This document shows positions 18,369 through 30,663 of a DNA stretch of 64,000 bases, one piece after another; positions within the stretch are counted from its first letter, which is position 1; every line of letters starts with the position of its first letter. The DNA is taken from positions 186,001-250,000 of the forward strand of contig NZ_JAAMRF010000003.1 of assembly GCF_013522725.1 (NCBI RefSeq), written 5' to 3'. The stretch is from Stutzerimonas azotifigens (GTDB lineage: Bacteria; Pseudomonadota; Gammaproteobacteria; Pseudomonadales; Pseudomonadaceae). The notes below the pieces were generated by a model that did not search any database, was not told the DNA's origin, and worked only from the letters and a program-made list of their open reading frames with translations. Position numbers and translations under genes: made by a program.

Positions 18369-18923
18369 ATGTCAATCCAGAATTCTCCCTACGCTGCCTT
18401 TTCCGCACTGCTGGCCGGCAGCGCGCAACCCGTATCGCCCGCCGAGTTGCACGGTCATCTGCTCGGTCGCAGTTGCGCCGGCGCCGGTTTCGAGGCCGAC
18501 CCCTGGCTGTCCTACGCCGCCGAGCTGCTCGGTGGCGAGCCCGAAGAGCCGGTCCGCCAGGCCCTGGTGGGGCTGCAGGAAATGGTCAAGGGCGAGCTGG
18601 CTGGCGACGACATCGCCATTGTCCTGCTGCTGCCGAGCGACGAGGCGCCGCTGGCCGAGCGTACTGCCGCACTCGGTCAATGGTGCCAGGGCTTCCTGGC
18701 CGGTTTCGGCCTGACGTCCGGTGATCGTGCGCTGAGCGACGAAGCCACCGAGGTGCTGCAGGATCTGGCCGCCATCGCCCAGGTGCAGGGCGGGCTGGAG
18801 GAGTCCGAAGACGGGGAGAACGATTACATGGAGGTGATGGAATATCTGCGCGTGGCGCCCCTGCTATTGTTCACCGAGTGCGCCAAGCCGGTTCCCCCTG
18901 CACCAAAACCTTCCCTGCATTAA
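18369..18923 (+). CDS. UPF0149 (YgfB) family protein
   Basis: A 184-residue YgfB-family protein: [19 protein letters not shown] near the N-terminus, [14 protein letters not shown], and [28 protein letters not shown] in the middle. In P. aeruginosa the orthologue has been linked to regulation of an amidase gene and beta-lactam tolerance (recalled literature). The start MSIQNSPY at 18369 follows the family pattern; an in-frame ATG at 18354 would add five residues. It is followed by pepP and the ubi genes with short spacings, a common operon. Confidence 0.92.
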   Translation: MSIQNSPYAAFSALLAGSAQPVSPAELHGHLLGRSCAGAGFEADPWLSYAAELLGGEPEEPVRQALVGLQEMVKGELAGDDIAIVLLLPSDEAPLAERTAALGQWCQGFLAGFGLTSGDRALSDEATEVLQDLAAIAQVQGGLEESEDGENDYMEVMEYLRVAPLLLFTECAKPVPPAPKPSLH

Positions 18924-18937
18924 CGAGAAGCCCGCCC

Positions 18938-20272
18938 ATGACTCGCATCCCGAAATCGGAATTCGCCCGCCGTCGCAAAGCCCTGATGGATCAGATGGAG
19001 CCCAACAGCATCGCCATCCTCCCGGCCGCGCCAGTGCATCTGCGCAACCGGGATGTCGAGCATGTGTACCGCCAGGACAGTGATTTCCAGTACCTGTCCG
19101 GCTTTCCGGAGCCCGAGGCAGTGGTTGCGCTCATCCCCGGCCGCGAGCACGGCGAGTACGTGCTGTTCTGCCGCGAGCGAGACCCCGAACGCGAGCTCTG
19201 GGACGGTCTGCGTGCCGGCCAGGACGGGGCGATCAAGGAATACGGCGCGGACGATGCCTTTCCCATCGGCGACATCGACGACATCCTGCCGGGGTTGATC
19301 GAAGGGCGATCACGGGTCTACTACGCGATTGGCAGCAATCCGGAATTCGACCACCAGTTGATGGAATGGATAAACACCATCCGCTCCAAGGCGCGCCTGG
19401 GCGCTCAGCCGCCGAGCGAGTTCGTCGCCCTCGACCATCTGCTGCACGACATGCGCCTGTACAAGTCGGCCAACGAGGTAAAGGTGATGCGCGCCGCGGC
19501 CGAGATTTCCGCGCGGGCCCACATCCGTGCGATGCAGGCCAGCCGCTCCGGCCTGTTCGAATACCACCTCGAGGCCGAGCTGGATTACGAATTCCGCAAG
19601 GGCGGGGCGAAGATGCCGGCGTACGGCTCGATCGTCGCGGCCGGACGCAACGCCTGCATCCTGCATTACCGGGAAAACGACGCGCCGCTCAGGGACGGCG
19701 ACGTGGTGCTGATCGACGCCGGCTGCGAGATCGACTGCTACGCCAGCGACATCACCCGTACCTTTCCGGTCAGCGGCCGGTTTTCCGCAGAGCAGAAGGC
19801 GATCTACCAGATCGTGCTGGACGCCAACCTGGAAGCCTTCAAGCACATCGCGCCGGGCAAGCACTGGAACGAAGCCCACGAGGCGACGGTTCGAGTCATC
19901 ACCGCCGGGCTGGTCAGGCTGGGTCTGCTCGAAGGCGAGGTGGACGAGCTGATCGCGGCCGAGGCCTACAAGCCGTTCTACATGCACCGCGCCGGCCACT
20001 GGCTGGGCATGGACGTGCATGACGTCGGCGACTACAAGGTCGGCGGTGAATGGCGCGTGCTCGAGCCTGGCATGTGCATGACCGTCGAGCCCGGCATCTA
20101 TATCGCCGTGGACAACGAACAGGTCGCCAAGAAGTGGCGCGGTATCGGCATACGCATCGAGGACGACGTGGTGGTCACCCGCGACGGTTGCGAGATTCTC
20201 ACCGGCGGCGTGCCCAAGGAAATCGCCGAGATCGAGGCGTTGATGGCTGCTTCCCGCGAACAGGTCGCCTGA
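18938..20272 (+). CDS. pepP: Xaa-Pro aminopeptidase
   Basis: A 444-residue dinuclear-metal aminopeptidase that removes N-terminal residues preceding proline. The N-terminal AMP_N domain (EFARRRKALMDQM, LRNRDVEHVYRQDSDFQYLSGF) is followed by the pita-bread domain, with metal ligands in DAGCEIDCYASDITRTFPV, HRAGHWLGMDVHDVG, EPGIYI and IEDDVVVT. The ATG at 18938 fits the family start. It lies 14 bases after the ygfB-like gene and one base before ubiH. Confidence 0.97.
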   Translation: MTRIPKSEFARRRKALMDQMEPNSIAILPAAPVHLRNRDVEHVYRQDSDFQYLSGFPEPEAVVALIPGREHGEYVLFCRERDPERELWDGLRAGQDGAIKEYGADDAFPIGDIDDILPGLIEGRSRVYYAIGSNPEFDHQLMEWINTIRSKARLGAQPPSEFVALDHLLHDMRLYKSANEVKVMRAAAEISARAHIRAMQASRSGLFEYHLEAELDYEFRKGGAKMPAYGSIVAAGRNACILHYRENDAPLRDGDVVLIDAGCEIDCYASDITRTFPVSGRFSAEQKAIYQIVLDANLEAFKHIAPGKHWNEAHEATVRVITAGLVRLGLLEGEVDELIAAEAYKPFYMHRAGHWLGMDVHDVGDYKVGGEWRVLEPGMCMTVEPGIYIAVDNEQVAKKWRGIGIRIEDDVVVTRDGCEILTGGVPKEIAEIEALMAASREQVA

Positions 20273-20273
20273 A

Positions 20274-21449
20274 ATGAACGGGCGCCTGGCGATCATCGGT
20301 GGCGGGCTGGTCGGTGCCAGCCTGGCGTTGGCCTTGCAACAGGGCGCCCGGGCACGTGGTTGGCGCATCGAGCTGATCGAGCCGTTCGCGCCCGGCGAGG
20401 AGTACCAGCCGAGCTACGATGCCCGTTCCACCGCGCTGTCCTACGGCAGCCGGCTGATCTACGAGCGACTCGGCGTCTGGGACGCCATCGCCACGCGTGC
20501 TGAAGCGATCCTCGACATTCATGTCTCCGACCGCGGGCGCTTCGGTGCAGCCCGTCTGAGCGCCCAGGAAGAGCGGGTCCCGGCGCTGGGCTACGTGGTG
20601 GAAAACGCCTGGATCGGCCATTGCCTGTGGCAGGCGCTGGACGATGACGTCGTGACGCGCCGCTGCCCCGCCGAGGTCGATCGGCTCCAGGCGATCGAGG
20701 GCGGCTACCGCCTGACCCTGACCGATGGCGAGTCCCTTGATTGCGCCCTGAGTGTGCTGGCCGATGGCGGCCGCTCCGGCTTGCGCGAACAGCTGGGGAT
20801 CGAGGTGCGCCGCACGCCCTACGGCCAGACTGCGCTGATCGCCAACGTGACGCCGGGCAAGGCTCATGGCGGCCAGGCCTTCGAACGCTTTACCGATGAC
20901 GGGCCGATGGCGTTGCTGCCCTTGCAGGAAAAGCGTTGCGCCCTCGTCTGGACTCGGCCCGAGGCTGACGCGGCGCGGCTGGCGGCGCTCGGCGAAGCGG
21001 CCTTCCTGGCCGAGTTGCAGGAGGCCTTCGGTTACCGGCTCGGTGCCTTCGCCCAGGTCGGGGCCCGGCACCTTTATCCCCTGTCTCTGGTCGAGGCGGC
21101 CGAGCAGGTGCGCGCCGGGCTGGTGGTTCTCGGCAACGCGGCGCACAGCCTGCACCCGATCGCCGGGCAGGGCTACAACCTGTCCCTGCGTGACGCCGAT
21201 GTCCTTGCCACGGCTTTGCTGGAAAGCCCGGCAGCGCTGGGCGACCTGGCCACCCTGCGGGATTATCTGCAACGTCAGCGTCTCGATCAGAAACTGACCG
21301 TCGGGTTTTCCGATCAGGTGACGCGGCTGTTCGGCGACAGCGCGCCGCTGTCGATCGTCGGACGCAATCTTGGTCTGGTCGGGCTCGACCTGTTGCCTGC
21401 CGCCAAGCACTGGTTCGCCAGGCAGGCGATGGGCTTTGCCAGCCGATAA
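20274..21449 (+). CDS. ubiH: 2-octaprenyl-6-methoxyphenol hydroxylase
   Basis: A 391-residue FAD monooxygenase of ubiquinone synthesis. The dinucleotide-binding motif is LAIIGGGLVGASLALAL at the N-terminus, and the second FAD motif VLGNAAHSLHPIAGQGYNLSLRD is near residue 290, followed by the family C-terminus. It starts one base after pepP. The following gene is a paralogue of the same UbiH/F/I family; assignment of this one as UbiH rests on position after pepP. Confidence 0.92.
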   Translation: MNGRLAIIGGGLVGASLALALQQGARARGWRIELIEPFAPGEEYQPSYDARSTALSYGSRLIYERLGVWDAIATRAEAILDIHVSDRGRFGAARLSAQEERVPALGYVVENAWIGHCLWQALDDDVVTRRCPAEVDRLQAIEGGYRLTLTDGESLDCALSVLADGGRSGLREQLGIEVRRTPYGQTALIANVTPGKAHGGQAFERFTDDGPMALLPLQEKRCALVWTRPEADAARLAALGEAAFLAELQEAFGYRLGAFAQVGARHLYPLSLVEAAEQVRAGLVVLGNAAHSLHPIAGQGYNLSLRDADVLATALLESPAALGDLATLRDYLQRQRLDQKLTVGFSDQVTRLFGDSAPLSIVGRNLGLVGLDLLPAAKHWFARQAMGFASR

Positions 21450-21504
21450 CGGGCATGCGCGCCCGTACAACCACGCCGCAGCGACGGCAAGCGGAGGAGA
21501 CAGG

Positions 21505-22725
21505 ATGCAAGCGGACCTGATCATCGTCGGCGCCGGTATGGTCGGCAGCACGCTGGCGCTGGCGCTCGAAGGCACCGGCCTGGATATCGTGGTGGTCGAC
21601 GGCAGCCCCCTGCAGGTGCCGCCCTTCGACGCCCAGGCGCCCTTCGAACCCCGCGTCAGCGCGCTCTCGGCCGCCAGCCAGCGGATTCTCGAACGTGTCG
21701 GCGCCTGGCCTGGTATCGCCGCGCGGCGTGCCAGTCCTTATACCGACATGCAGGTATGGGACGGTTCGGGGACCGGCCAGATTCATTTTTGCGCCGCGTC
21801 CGTGCATGCCCCTGTGCTCGGTCATATCGTCGAGAATCGCGTGGTTCAGGATGCGCTGGTCGAGCGGTTGCGTGAGCAGGCCAGCGTACGGCTGCTTGCC
21901 GATGCGCGGCTCGAGCAGTTGCGCCGCTCCGGCGACGAATGGCTGCTGACGCTGGTCGACGGCCAGCAGATCCGCACGCCGCTGCTGGTGGCCGCCGACG
22001 GCGCCAATTCCGCGGTCCGTCGCCTGAGCGGCTGCGAGACCCGCGAGTGGGACTACCTGCATCACGCTATCGTCACCAGCGTCCGCTGCCATGAGTCGCA
22101 TCGCCGGACCGCCTGGCAGCGCTTCACCGACGACGGACCATTGGCGTTCCTGCCGCTGACCCGTGACGGCGACACGCACTGGTGCTCGATTGTCTGGTCG
22201 GTGCCAGAGCGCGAGGCCGAACGGCTCATGGCGCTTGACGATAAGGCCTTCTGTCTGGCGCTCGGGCGCGCCTTCGAGGAGCGCCTGGGTGAGGTGGAAC
22301 ACGCCGATCCGCGCGTGTGCATCCCGCTGCGCCAGCGGCATGCCAAACGCTACGTGCAGCAGGGCCTGGCATTGATCGGCGATGCCGCGCACACCATCCA
22401 TCCATTGGCGGGGCAGGGCGTCAACCTGGGGCTACTGGACGCAGCGGTCCTGGCCGAGGTGCTGCAGGCTGCACTGCGGCGCGGCGAGCAACCGGGCGAT
22501 CTGCAGGTGCTCAGCCGCTTCGAGCGCCGACGGATGCCGCACAACCTGTCGATGATGGCGGCGATGGAGGGCTTCGAGCGTCTGTTCCAGGCCGACCCGC
22601 TGCCGCTGCGCTGGTTGCGCAACAGCGGCCTGAAGCTGGTCGAGACATTGCCGGGAGCCAAGTCGATGTTCGTCCGCCAGGCGCTGGGGTTGTCCGGCGA
22701 TCTGCCCGAACTGGCGCGAGCCTGA
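21505..22725 (+). CDS. ubiI: UbiH/UbiF/UbiI-family FAD monooxygenase (probable UbiI)
   Basis: A 406-residue FAD-dependent hydroxylase, probably the C5 hydroxylase of ubiquinone synthesis. It has LIIVGAGMVGSTLALAL at the start, the internal VAADGANSAVR motif, and ALIGDAAHTIHPLAGQGVNLGLLDA near residue 290. GGAGGAGA directly before the ATG at 21505 decides the start against the longer open frame. UbiI and UbiF are hard to tell apart by eye, so the symbol is tentative. It ends the ygfB-pepP-ubi group. Confidence 0.88.
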   Translation: MQADLIIVGAGMVGSTLALALEGTGLDIVVVDGSPLQVPPFDAQAPFEPRVSALSAASQRILERVGAWPGIAARRASPYTDMQVWDGSGTGQIHFCAASVHAPVLGHIVENRVVQDALVERLREQASVRLLADARLEQLRRSGDEWLLTLVDGQQIRTPLLVAADGANSAVRRLSGCETREWDYLHHAIVTSVRCHESHRRTAWQRFTDDGPLAFLPLTRDGDTHWCSIVWSVPEREAERLMALDDKAFCLALGRAFEERLGEVEHADPRVCIPLRQRHAKRYVQQGLALIGDAAHTIHPLAGQGVNLGLLDAAVLAEVLQAALRRGEQPGDLQVLSRFERRRMPHNLSMMAAMEGFERLFQADPLPLRWLRNSGLKLVETLPGAKSMFVRQALGLSGDLPELARA

Positions 22726-22780
22726 GCGCGCCGCGAAACGACTTGTAATCGCTGCGCGGGACGTTCGCGTTGAGAAGCTA

Positions 22781-22799
22781 AATAAGATTCACTACTATC
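22781..22799 (+). promoter_or_regulatory. Possible Fur box upstream of the iron-type binding protein
   Basis: AATAAGATTCACTACTATC matches the 19-bp Fur consensus GATAATGATAATCATTATC at 11 positions, mostly in the two outer half-sites. It lies 33 bases before the ATG of a likely iron-binding protein. The match is by eye and modest. Confidence 0.35.
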
Positions 22800-22831
22800 T
22801 GGCCTCTTAAATAACGCGACGAGGCACGATC

Positions 22832-23833
22832 ATGCGCGCAAGCAAGGGACTACTGGCCGTCATGGCCTTGACCAGCCTGGCAGGTATCAGCCAGGCCGCC
22901 GATGAAGTGGTGGTCTATTCGTCGCGCATCGACGAGCTGATCAAGCCGGTGTTCGATGCCTACACTGCCAAGACCGGGGTCACGGTCAAGTTCATCACCG
23001 ACAAGGAAGCTCCGCTGATGGCGCGAATCAAGGCCGAAGGCGCCAACACGCCCGCCGACCTGCTGCTGACCGTCGATGCCGGCAACCTCTGGCAGGCCGA
23101 GCAGATGGGCATCCTCAAGCCGATGAAGTCCGAAATCATCGAACAGAACATCCCGGCGCAATACCGTGCCTCCAGCGGCGCCTGGACGGGACTGTCGCTG
23201 CGCGCCCGGACCATCGTCTACTCGCCCGAGCGGGTCAGCGAAGGCGAGCTGTCCACCTACGAGGCGCTGGCCGACCAGAACTGGGAAGGCCGCCTGTGCC
23301 TGCGCACCAGCAAGAAGGTGTACAACCAGTCGCTGACCGCCACCCTGATCGAAACCCATGGTGCCGAGAAGACCGAGCAGATTCTCAAGGGCTGGGTGAA
23401 TAACCTCGCCACCGACGTCTTCGCCGACGACAACTCGGTGATCCAGGCCGTCGACGCTGGCCAATGCGACGTCGGCATCGTCAACACTTACTACTTCGGC
23501 CGCCTGCACAAGCAAAACCCGGGTCTGAAAGCCAAGCTGTTCTGGCCGAATCAGGACGACCGTGGCGTTCACGTGAACCTGTCAGGCATCGGGCTGACCC
23601 AACACGCCCCGCACCCTGAGGCGGCGCAGAAACTGGTGGAGTGGATGACCAGCGACGAGGCCCAGGGCTTGTTCGCCGGAGTCAATCAGGAGTTTCCGGC
23701 CAATCCAAAGGTCGCGCCGTCCGAAGAAGTCGCTGCCTGGGGCAGCTTCAAGGCTGACACCATTGCGGTGGAGGTGGCCGGCAAGCGCCAGGCCGAGGCG
23801 ATCCGCATGATGGACCGCGTGGGCTGGAACTGA
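22832..23833 (+). CDS. Fe(3+) ABC transporter periplasmic binding protein (FbpA/HitA-like)
   Basis: A 333-residue exported protein with signal peptide ending GISQA and mature start [22 protein letters not shown], the FbpA-type ferric iron-binding family. The tandem tyrosines that hold Fe in this family appear in [15 protein letters not shown] near residue 213. [16 protein letters not shown] and [20 protein letters not shown] also fit. The next gene encodes the permease. A possible Fur box upstream supports iron control. No ATPase gene accompanies the pair. Confidence 0.92.
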   Translation: MRASKGLLAVMALTSLAGISQAADEVVVYSSRIDELIKPVFDAYTAKTGVTVKFITDKEAPLMARIKAEGANTPADLLLTVDAGNLWQAEQMGILKPMKSEIIEQNIPAQYRASSGAWTGLSLRARTIVYSPERVSEGELSTYEALADQNWEGRLCLRTSKKVYNQSLTATLIETHGAEKTEQILKGWVNNLATDVFADDNSVIQAVDAGQCDVGIVNTYYFGRLHKQNPGLKAKLFWPNQDDRGVHVNLSGIGLTQHAPHPEAAQKLVEWMTSDEAQGLFAGVNQEFPANPKVAPSEEVAAWGSFKADTIAVEVAGKRQAEAIRMMDRVGWN

Positions 23834-23872
23834 CGCCACGACCGGCACAGGCTGACTGCCGTTATACTTTCG

Positions 23873-23894
23873 CGCCCCGGCTGAGTCCGGGGCG
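23873..23894 (+). terminator. Hairpin between the iron-binding protein and its permease
   Basis: CGCCCCGG pairs with CCGGGGCG around CTGAGT, followed by TCTTGT. It probably works as a partial terminator that lowers permease expression relative to the abundant binding protein. A TATACT sits just upstream (23863-23868) but I find no matching -35. Confidence 0.55.
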
Positions 23895-23921
23895 TCTTGT
23901 ATCCGCCAGGAGCTTTTTTTC

Positions 23922-25538
23922 TTGTCCTTCACCGTGCAGCGCCGCTGGTACCCGATCACCTTTGCTGTCGCGGCGCTGGTGCTGCTGCCGCTGAGCATCC
24001 TCGCGTTCAGCTGGCACGACGTGGACATGGAGATCTGGTCGCATCTGTGGAACACCCAGATGCCCAGGCTCCTGGGCAACACCTTGACCCTGGTGCTGGG
24101 GGTTGGGCTGGGCGTGACGCTGCTAGGCGTCAGCCTGGCCTGGCTGACTGCGCTGTGCGAATTTCCCGGGCGGCGCTGGTTGGACTGGGCGCTGATGCTG
24201 CCCTTCGCGATCCCGGCCTATGTCCTGGCGTTCGTCTTCATCGGGTTGTTGGACTTCTCCGGTCCGGTGCAGACGCTGGCACGCGAATGGTTCGGCAGCG
24301 GTATTCGCTTTCCGAGGGTGCGCTCCACCGGCGGGGTGATCCTGGTACTGGTGCTGGTCTTCTATCCCTATGTGTACCTGCTCGCCCGCACCGCCTTTCT
24401 GGCCCAGGGCAGGGGACTGATGGAAGCCGCGCGGGTGCTCGGGCAGACACCCTGGCAGGCGTTCTGGCGCGTCGCGCTGCCGATGGCCCGGCCTGCGATC
24501 GGTGCCGGGCTGGCGCTGGCGCTGATGGAAACCCTGGCCGATTTCGGCGCGGTCTCGGTGTTCAATTTCGATACCTTCACCACCGCCATCTACAAAACCT
24601 GGTACGGCTTCTTCAGCCTCACCAGCGCCGCCCAGCTCGCCAGTCTGCTGCTGTTGGCGGTGATGCTGGTGCTCTATGGCGAGCGCCGTTCGCGCGGAGC
24701 GGCGCGTCCGGCCAGCGAGCGCGCCCGCGCTGGAGCGCTCTATCGCCTGCGTGGGGCCAAGGCGTTCGCCGCGACCTTCTGGTGTGGCCTGGTGTTCGCC
24801 TGCGCCTTCGTCATCCCCGTGCTGCAGTTACTGGCCTGGCTCTGGCAGCGGGGTCGCTTCGATCTCGATGAGCGGTATGTCGGGCTGATCCTGCGCAGCC
24901 TGTCGCTGGGGGCGATGGCCGCACTGATTACCGTGGCGGCAGCGTTGCTGCTCGCCTTCGCCCGCCGTCAGGCGCCGGTTCGGCCGGTACAGGGTGCAGT
25001 CGGCTTGGCGAACCTGGGTTATGCATTGCCGGGCTCGGTGCTGGCGGTCTCGATCATGCTCGCCTTCAGCTATCTCGACCGCGAACTGGTGGTGCCGCTG
25101 TCCGGCTGGCTCGGCGGTGCAGGCAAGCCGATTCTGCTGGGTAGCCTCGGCGCGTTGCTGCTGGCCTACCTGATCCGTTTCATGGCGGTGGCCTTCGGCC
25201 CGCTGGAGAGCAGCCTGGCGCGCATCCGGCCGTCCCTGCCGCAGGCCTCACGCAGCCTTGGCGTGGGCGGGCCGGCGCTGTTCCTGCGGATCTACCTGCC
25301 GCTGCTGGTGCCCGGTGCGCTGAGCGCCGCACTGCTGGTTTTCGTCGATGTGCTCAAGGAGATGCCGGCCACCCTGCTGATGCGGCCATTCGGTTGGGAC
25401 ACGCTGGCGGTGCGGATTTTCGAGATGACCAGCGAAGGCGAGTGGGCGCGTGCGTCGTTGCCAGCGCTGACGCTCGTGCTCGTCGGCCTGCTGCCGGTGA
25501 TCCTGCTGATTCGGCGTTCGGCCAGGCGCATCGGCTGA
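23922..25538 (+). CDS. Fe(3+) ABC transporter permease (FbpB-like, two-domain)
   Basis: A 538-residue inner-membrane permease formed of two fused BinPDT permease domains, about 12 helices. The EAA loop of the first is EAARVLGQTPWQAFWRVALPMARPA, and a corresponding one in the second half is SLGVGGPALFLRIYLPLLVPG. It would carry Fe(3+) delivered by the protein encoded upstream. The start is a TTG at 23922 with AGGAG nine bases upstream; the next in-frame Met is far inside the first helix. The ATPase subunit (FbpC) is not encoded here, so the transporter must borrow one. Confidence 0.9.
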   Translation: MSFTVQRRWYPITFAVAALVLLPLSILAFSWHDVDMEIWSHLWNTQMPRLLGNTLTLVLGVGLGVTLLGVSLAWLTALCEFPGRRWLDWALMLPFAIPAYVLAFVFIGLLDFSGPVQTLAREWFGSGIRFPRVRSTGGVILVLVLVFYPYVYLLARTAFLAQGRGLMEAARVLGQTPWQAFWRVALPMARPAIGAGLALALMETLADFGAVSVFNFDTFTTAIYKTWYGFFSLTSAAQLASLLLLAVMLVLYGERRSRGAARPASERARAGALYRLRGAKAFAATFWCGLVFACAFVIPVLQLLAWLWQRGRFDLDERYVGLILRSLSLGAMAALITVAAALLLAFARRQAPVRPVQGAVGLANLGYALPGSVLAVSIMLAFSYLDRELVVPLSGWLGGAGKPILLGSLGALLLAYLIRFMAVAFGPLESSLARIRPSLPQASRSLGVGGPALFLRIYLPLLVPGALSAALLVFVDVLKEMPATLLMRPFGWDTLAVRIFEMTSEGEWARASLPALTLVLVGLLPVILLIRRSARRIG

Positions 25539-25563
25539 GCGCTGCCCCCTCGGTCGGCATGCC

Positions 25564-25592
25564 GTGACCTTCCCCGACCTTGCCGCTACAAT
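25564..25592 (+). promoter_or_regulatory. Candidate sigma-70 promoter of the glycine cleavage operon
   Basis: GTGACC at 25564-25569 (4 of 6 to TTGACA) and TACAAT at 25587-25592 (5 of 6 to TATAAT) are separated by 17 bases. Transcription would start about 85 bases before the gcvT ATG. Confidence 0.5.
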
Positions 25593-25682
25593 GCGCGCCA
25601 TTCGAAGTAGCCCGCCCTCCCGGAGCGGGTCCGAGCACCGAGTCGGTGCGGCTCCAGTGTCCTGCCCGGAAGGAGAAAACCC
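25593..25682 (+). promoter_or_regulatory. Structured 5' leader of gcvT
   Basis: The leader can fold into a CCCGC/GCGGG hairpin (about 25611-25629) and a strong hairpin GCACCGAGTCGGTGC (25635-25649), with GGAAGGAG exposed after them before the ATG. Such a leader would suit control by glycine, but I do not see the conserved glycine-riboswitch core, so the mechanism is open. Confidence 0.4.
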
Positions 25683-26765
25683 ATGGGTCAGCGTACTCCC
25701 CTCTACGAACAGCACCTGGCTCTCGGTGCCAAGATGGTCGACTTCGGCGGCTGGGACATGCCGCTGCATTACGGCTCCCAGGTAGAAGAACACCATCAGG
25801 TGCGGCGCGACTGCGGCGTGTTCGATGTGTCCCACATGACGGTGGTCGATGTCGCCGGCAGCGGCGCCAAGGCCTATCTGCAGCATCTGCTGGCCAACGA
25901 CGTGGCCCGCCTGACCACCCTCGGCAAAGCCCTCTACAGCGGTATGCTCAACGAGCGGGGTGGCGTGATCGACGACCTCATCGTCTACCTCGCCGAGGAC
26001 GGCTATCGCGTGGTGGTCAACGCCAGCACCCGCGACAAGGATCTGGCCTGGATGCAGGCGCAGGCCGAGGGTTTCGAGGTCAGCGTGGAGGAGCGGCCGG
26101 ACGTCGCGATGCTCGCCATCCAGGGCCCGCAGGCGCGCGCCAAGGTCGCCGAGCTGGTCAGCCAGCCGCGCGCGGCGCTGATCCACGAACTGAAGCCCTT
26201 CCAGGGGCTCGCCGAGGGCGACTGGTTCATCGGGCGCACCGGCTATACCGGCGAAGACGGCCTGGAAATCATCCTGCCGGCCGCCGAAGCCTCGGATTTC
26301 TTCTGCGAACTGGTTGGCGCGGGCATCGCCCCGATCGGACTCGGCGCGCGCGATACGCTGCGCCTGGAGGCCGGGCTCAACCTTTACGGCCAGGACATGG
26401 ACGAAAACGTCTCTCCGCTGGCGGCCAACATGGGCTGGACCATCGCCTGGGAGCCGGCCGAGCGCGACTTCGTCGGACGTGCGGCGCTGGAAAGTCAGCG
26501 CCGCAACGGCGAATCTCAGAAGCTGGTAGGTCTGGTGCTGGAAGAACGCGGCGTACTGCGGGCTCACCAGGTGGTTCGCGTCGGCGGTGTCGGCGATGGC
26601 GAGATCACCAGCGGCAGTTTTTCGCCTACCCTTGGCAAATCGATCGCCCTGGCGCGGGTTCCAGCCGCCACCGGGGAACGCGCCGAGGTGGAAATCCGCG
26701 GCAAGTGGTATCCCGTGCGTGTGGTGCAGCCGAGCTTCGTGCGCCACGGCAAGGTTCTGATCTGA
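25683..26765 (+). CDS. gcvT: Glycine cleavage system T protein (aminomethyltransferase)
   Basis: A 360-residue protein that transfers the aminomethyl carbon from lipoylated H protein to tetrahydrofolate, releasing ammonia. Family motifs: [35 protein letters not shown] at the N-terminus, [14 protein letters not shown] with the catalytic Asp, [12 protein letters not shown], and [29 protein letters not shown] supports the start. gcvH follows by 40 bases. Confidence 0.97.
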   Translation: MGQRTPLYEQHLALGAKMVDFGGWDMPLHYGSQVEEHHQVRRDCGVFDVSHMTVVDVAGSGAKAYLQHLLANDVARLTTLGKALYSGMLNERGGVIDDLIVYLAEDGYRVVVNASTRDKDLAWMQAQAEGFEVSVEERPDVAMLAIQGPQARAKVAELVSQPRAALIHELKPFQGLAEGDWFIGRTGYTGEDGLEIILPAAEASDFFCELVGAGIAPIGLGARDTLRLEAGLNLYGQDMDENVSPLAANMGWTIAWEPAERDFVGRAALESQRRNGESQKLVGLVLEERGVLRAHQVVRVGGVGDGEITSGSFSPTLGKSIALARVPAATGERAEVEIRGKWYPVRVVQPSFVRHGKVLI

Positions 26766-26805
26766 ATCCGGCGACTGCAGCGCCAATAGCCCTCGAGGAC
26801 ATAAC

Positions 26806-27195
26806 ATGAGCGACATCCCCAGCGATCTGCGTTACGCCGCCAGCCACGAGTGGGCGCGCCTGGAAGCCGATGGCAGCGTGACCGTGGGCATCTCCGACCA
26901 CGCCCAGGAAGCCTTGGGCGACGTGGTCTTCGTCGAACTGCCGGAAGTCGGCCAGCAGCTGACCGCCGGTCAGGAAGCCGGTGTGGTCGAGTCGGTGAAG
27001 GCCGCCTCCGACATCTATGCGCCGGTTTCGGGCGAAGTGCTGGAGGTCAACAGCGCGCTCACCGATTCGCCCGAGCAGGTCAACGGCGACCCCTATGGCA
27101 GCTGGTTCTTCCGACTGCAGCCGAGCGACAAGGCCGAGCTCGACAAGCTGCTCGACGCCAGCGGTTACAAGGCGTCCTGCGACAGCGACGCCTGA
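26806..27195 (+). CDS. gcvH: Glycine cleavage system H protein
   Basis: A 129-residue lipoyl carrier that shuttles the aminomethyl group between P and T proteins. The lipoylated lysine is in [17 protein letters not shown] near residue 65, in the expected hammerhead fold ([25 protein letters not shown] at the start). A perfect terminator follows 12 bases after the stop, which should reduce read-through into gcvP. Confidence 0.97.
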   Translation: MSDIPSDLRYAASHEWARLEADGSVTVGISDHAQEALGDVVFVELPEVGQQLTAGQEAGVVESVKAASDIYAPVSGEVLEVNSALTDSPEQVNGDPYGSWFFRLQPSDKAELDKLLDASGYKASCDSDA

Positions 27196-27207
27196 TCCGC
27201 GTTGTGC

Positions 27208-27232
27208 AAAAGCCCCGCCATGCGGGGCTTTT
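27208..27232. terminator. Rho-independent terminator between gcvH and gcvP
   Basis: AAAAGCCCCGC and GCGGGGCTTTT are perfect 11-base arms around CAT, with an A-run on one side and a T-run on the other. It separates gcvTH from gcvP. Confidence 0.85.
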
Positions 27233-27341
27233 CTCGTATCAGTCCCACCGCCGACTGCCCATGCCGGCGGCCAAGATGCCGGCACTGCCCCGCGATTCGC
27301 GCAACGACAAGCGTCGGCCCGTTACTCCGAGAGAATCCGTC

Positions 27342-30218
<2,877 letters not shown>

Positions 30219-30226
30219 AGATGCCG

Positions 30227-30264
30227 GACACTAAAAAGCCGCCCTCGGGCGGCTTTTTAGTGTC
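30227..30264. terminator. Strong bidirectional terminator after gcvP
   Basis: Two perfect 18-base arms (30227-30244 and 30247-30264) surround a TC loop, with an A-run and a T-run in the stem flanks. It lies between gcvP and the convergent DUF2388 gene and should end both transcripts. Confidence 0.9.
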
Positions 30265-30274
30265 TGATCGAACG

Positions 30275-30589
30275 TCAGCGCGGTGCGTCTTCGTTCATCA
30301 GGATCGCGGTGGCCAGCTCCATGTCGCTGGCGGCGAGATCAGGCTGTTCGGCACGAACGCGCTGCAACGCGGCTTCCAGATAGGGACCACGGATTTCGCC
30401 ATTGCTCGCGACGAAACTGCCGGCGTCTTCACGTGCGCCCAGTACCAGCTTGTTGTCGTGGGTGGTCGCGTAGGTCGAGCCGATGGTCGCGCCCGTGGTG
30501 AACAGGTTGCGGAACCAGGAATCGGCCATGGCGCTGCCCAGCGGGGCGGCGGAAAGGGCCAGAACAGCGATGAGAGCTTTAGTGCGCAT
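30275..30589 (-). CDS. DUF2388 family exported protein
   Basis: A 104-residue protein with signal peptide MRTKALIAVLALSAAPLGSAMA and mature start DSWFRNLFTTGATIGSTYATTHDNKLVLGAREDAGSFVAS, which I recognise as the DUF2388 family common in Pseudomonas, often in several copies. It is probably periplasmic. The function is unknown. A strong AAGGAGGCG lies before the ATG. It is 74 bases from the start-distal end of the kinase gene on the same strand. Confidence 0.85.
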   Translation of the reverse strand: MRTKALIAVLALSAAPLGSAMADSWFRNLFTTGATIGSTYATTHDNKLVLGAREDAGSFVASNGEIRGPYLEAALQRVRAEQPDLAASDMELATAILMNEDAPR

Positions 30590-30663
30590 GGTAGACGCCT
30601 CCTTCTGTTGTTACAGGTAGGAGTCCAGCGACGCGGAGCGAGTTCCGCCCGGTGCCGTCCGGC

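Noticed and set aside
25635-25649. GCACCGAGTCGGTGC is the same as the last hairpin of the S. pyogenes tracrRNA
   Set aside because: There are no Cas genes or repeats in the window, the match is one short self-complementary hairpin, and it lies in the gcvT leader. I take it as chance.
26850-27341. Upstream extension of gcvP through gcvH
   Set aside because: The frame overlaps gcvH and the terminator at 27208-27232, and the family N-terminus begins at 27342.
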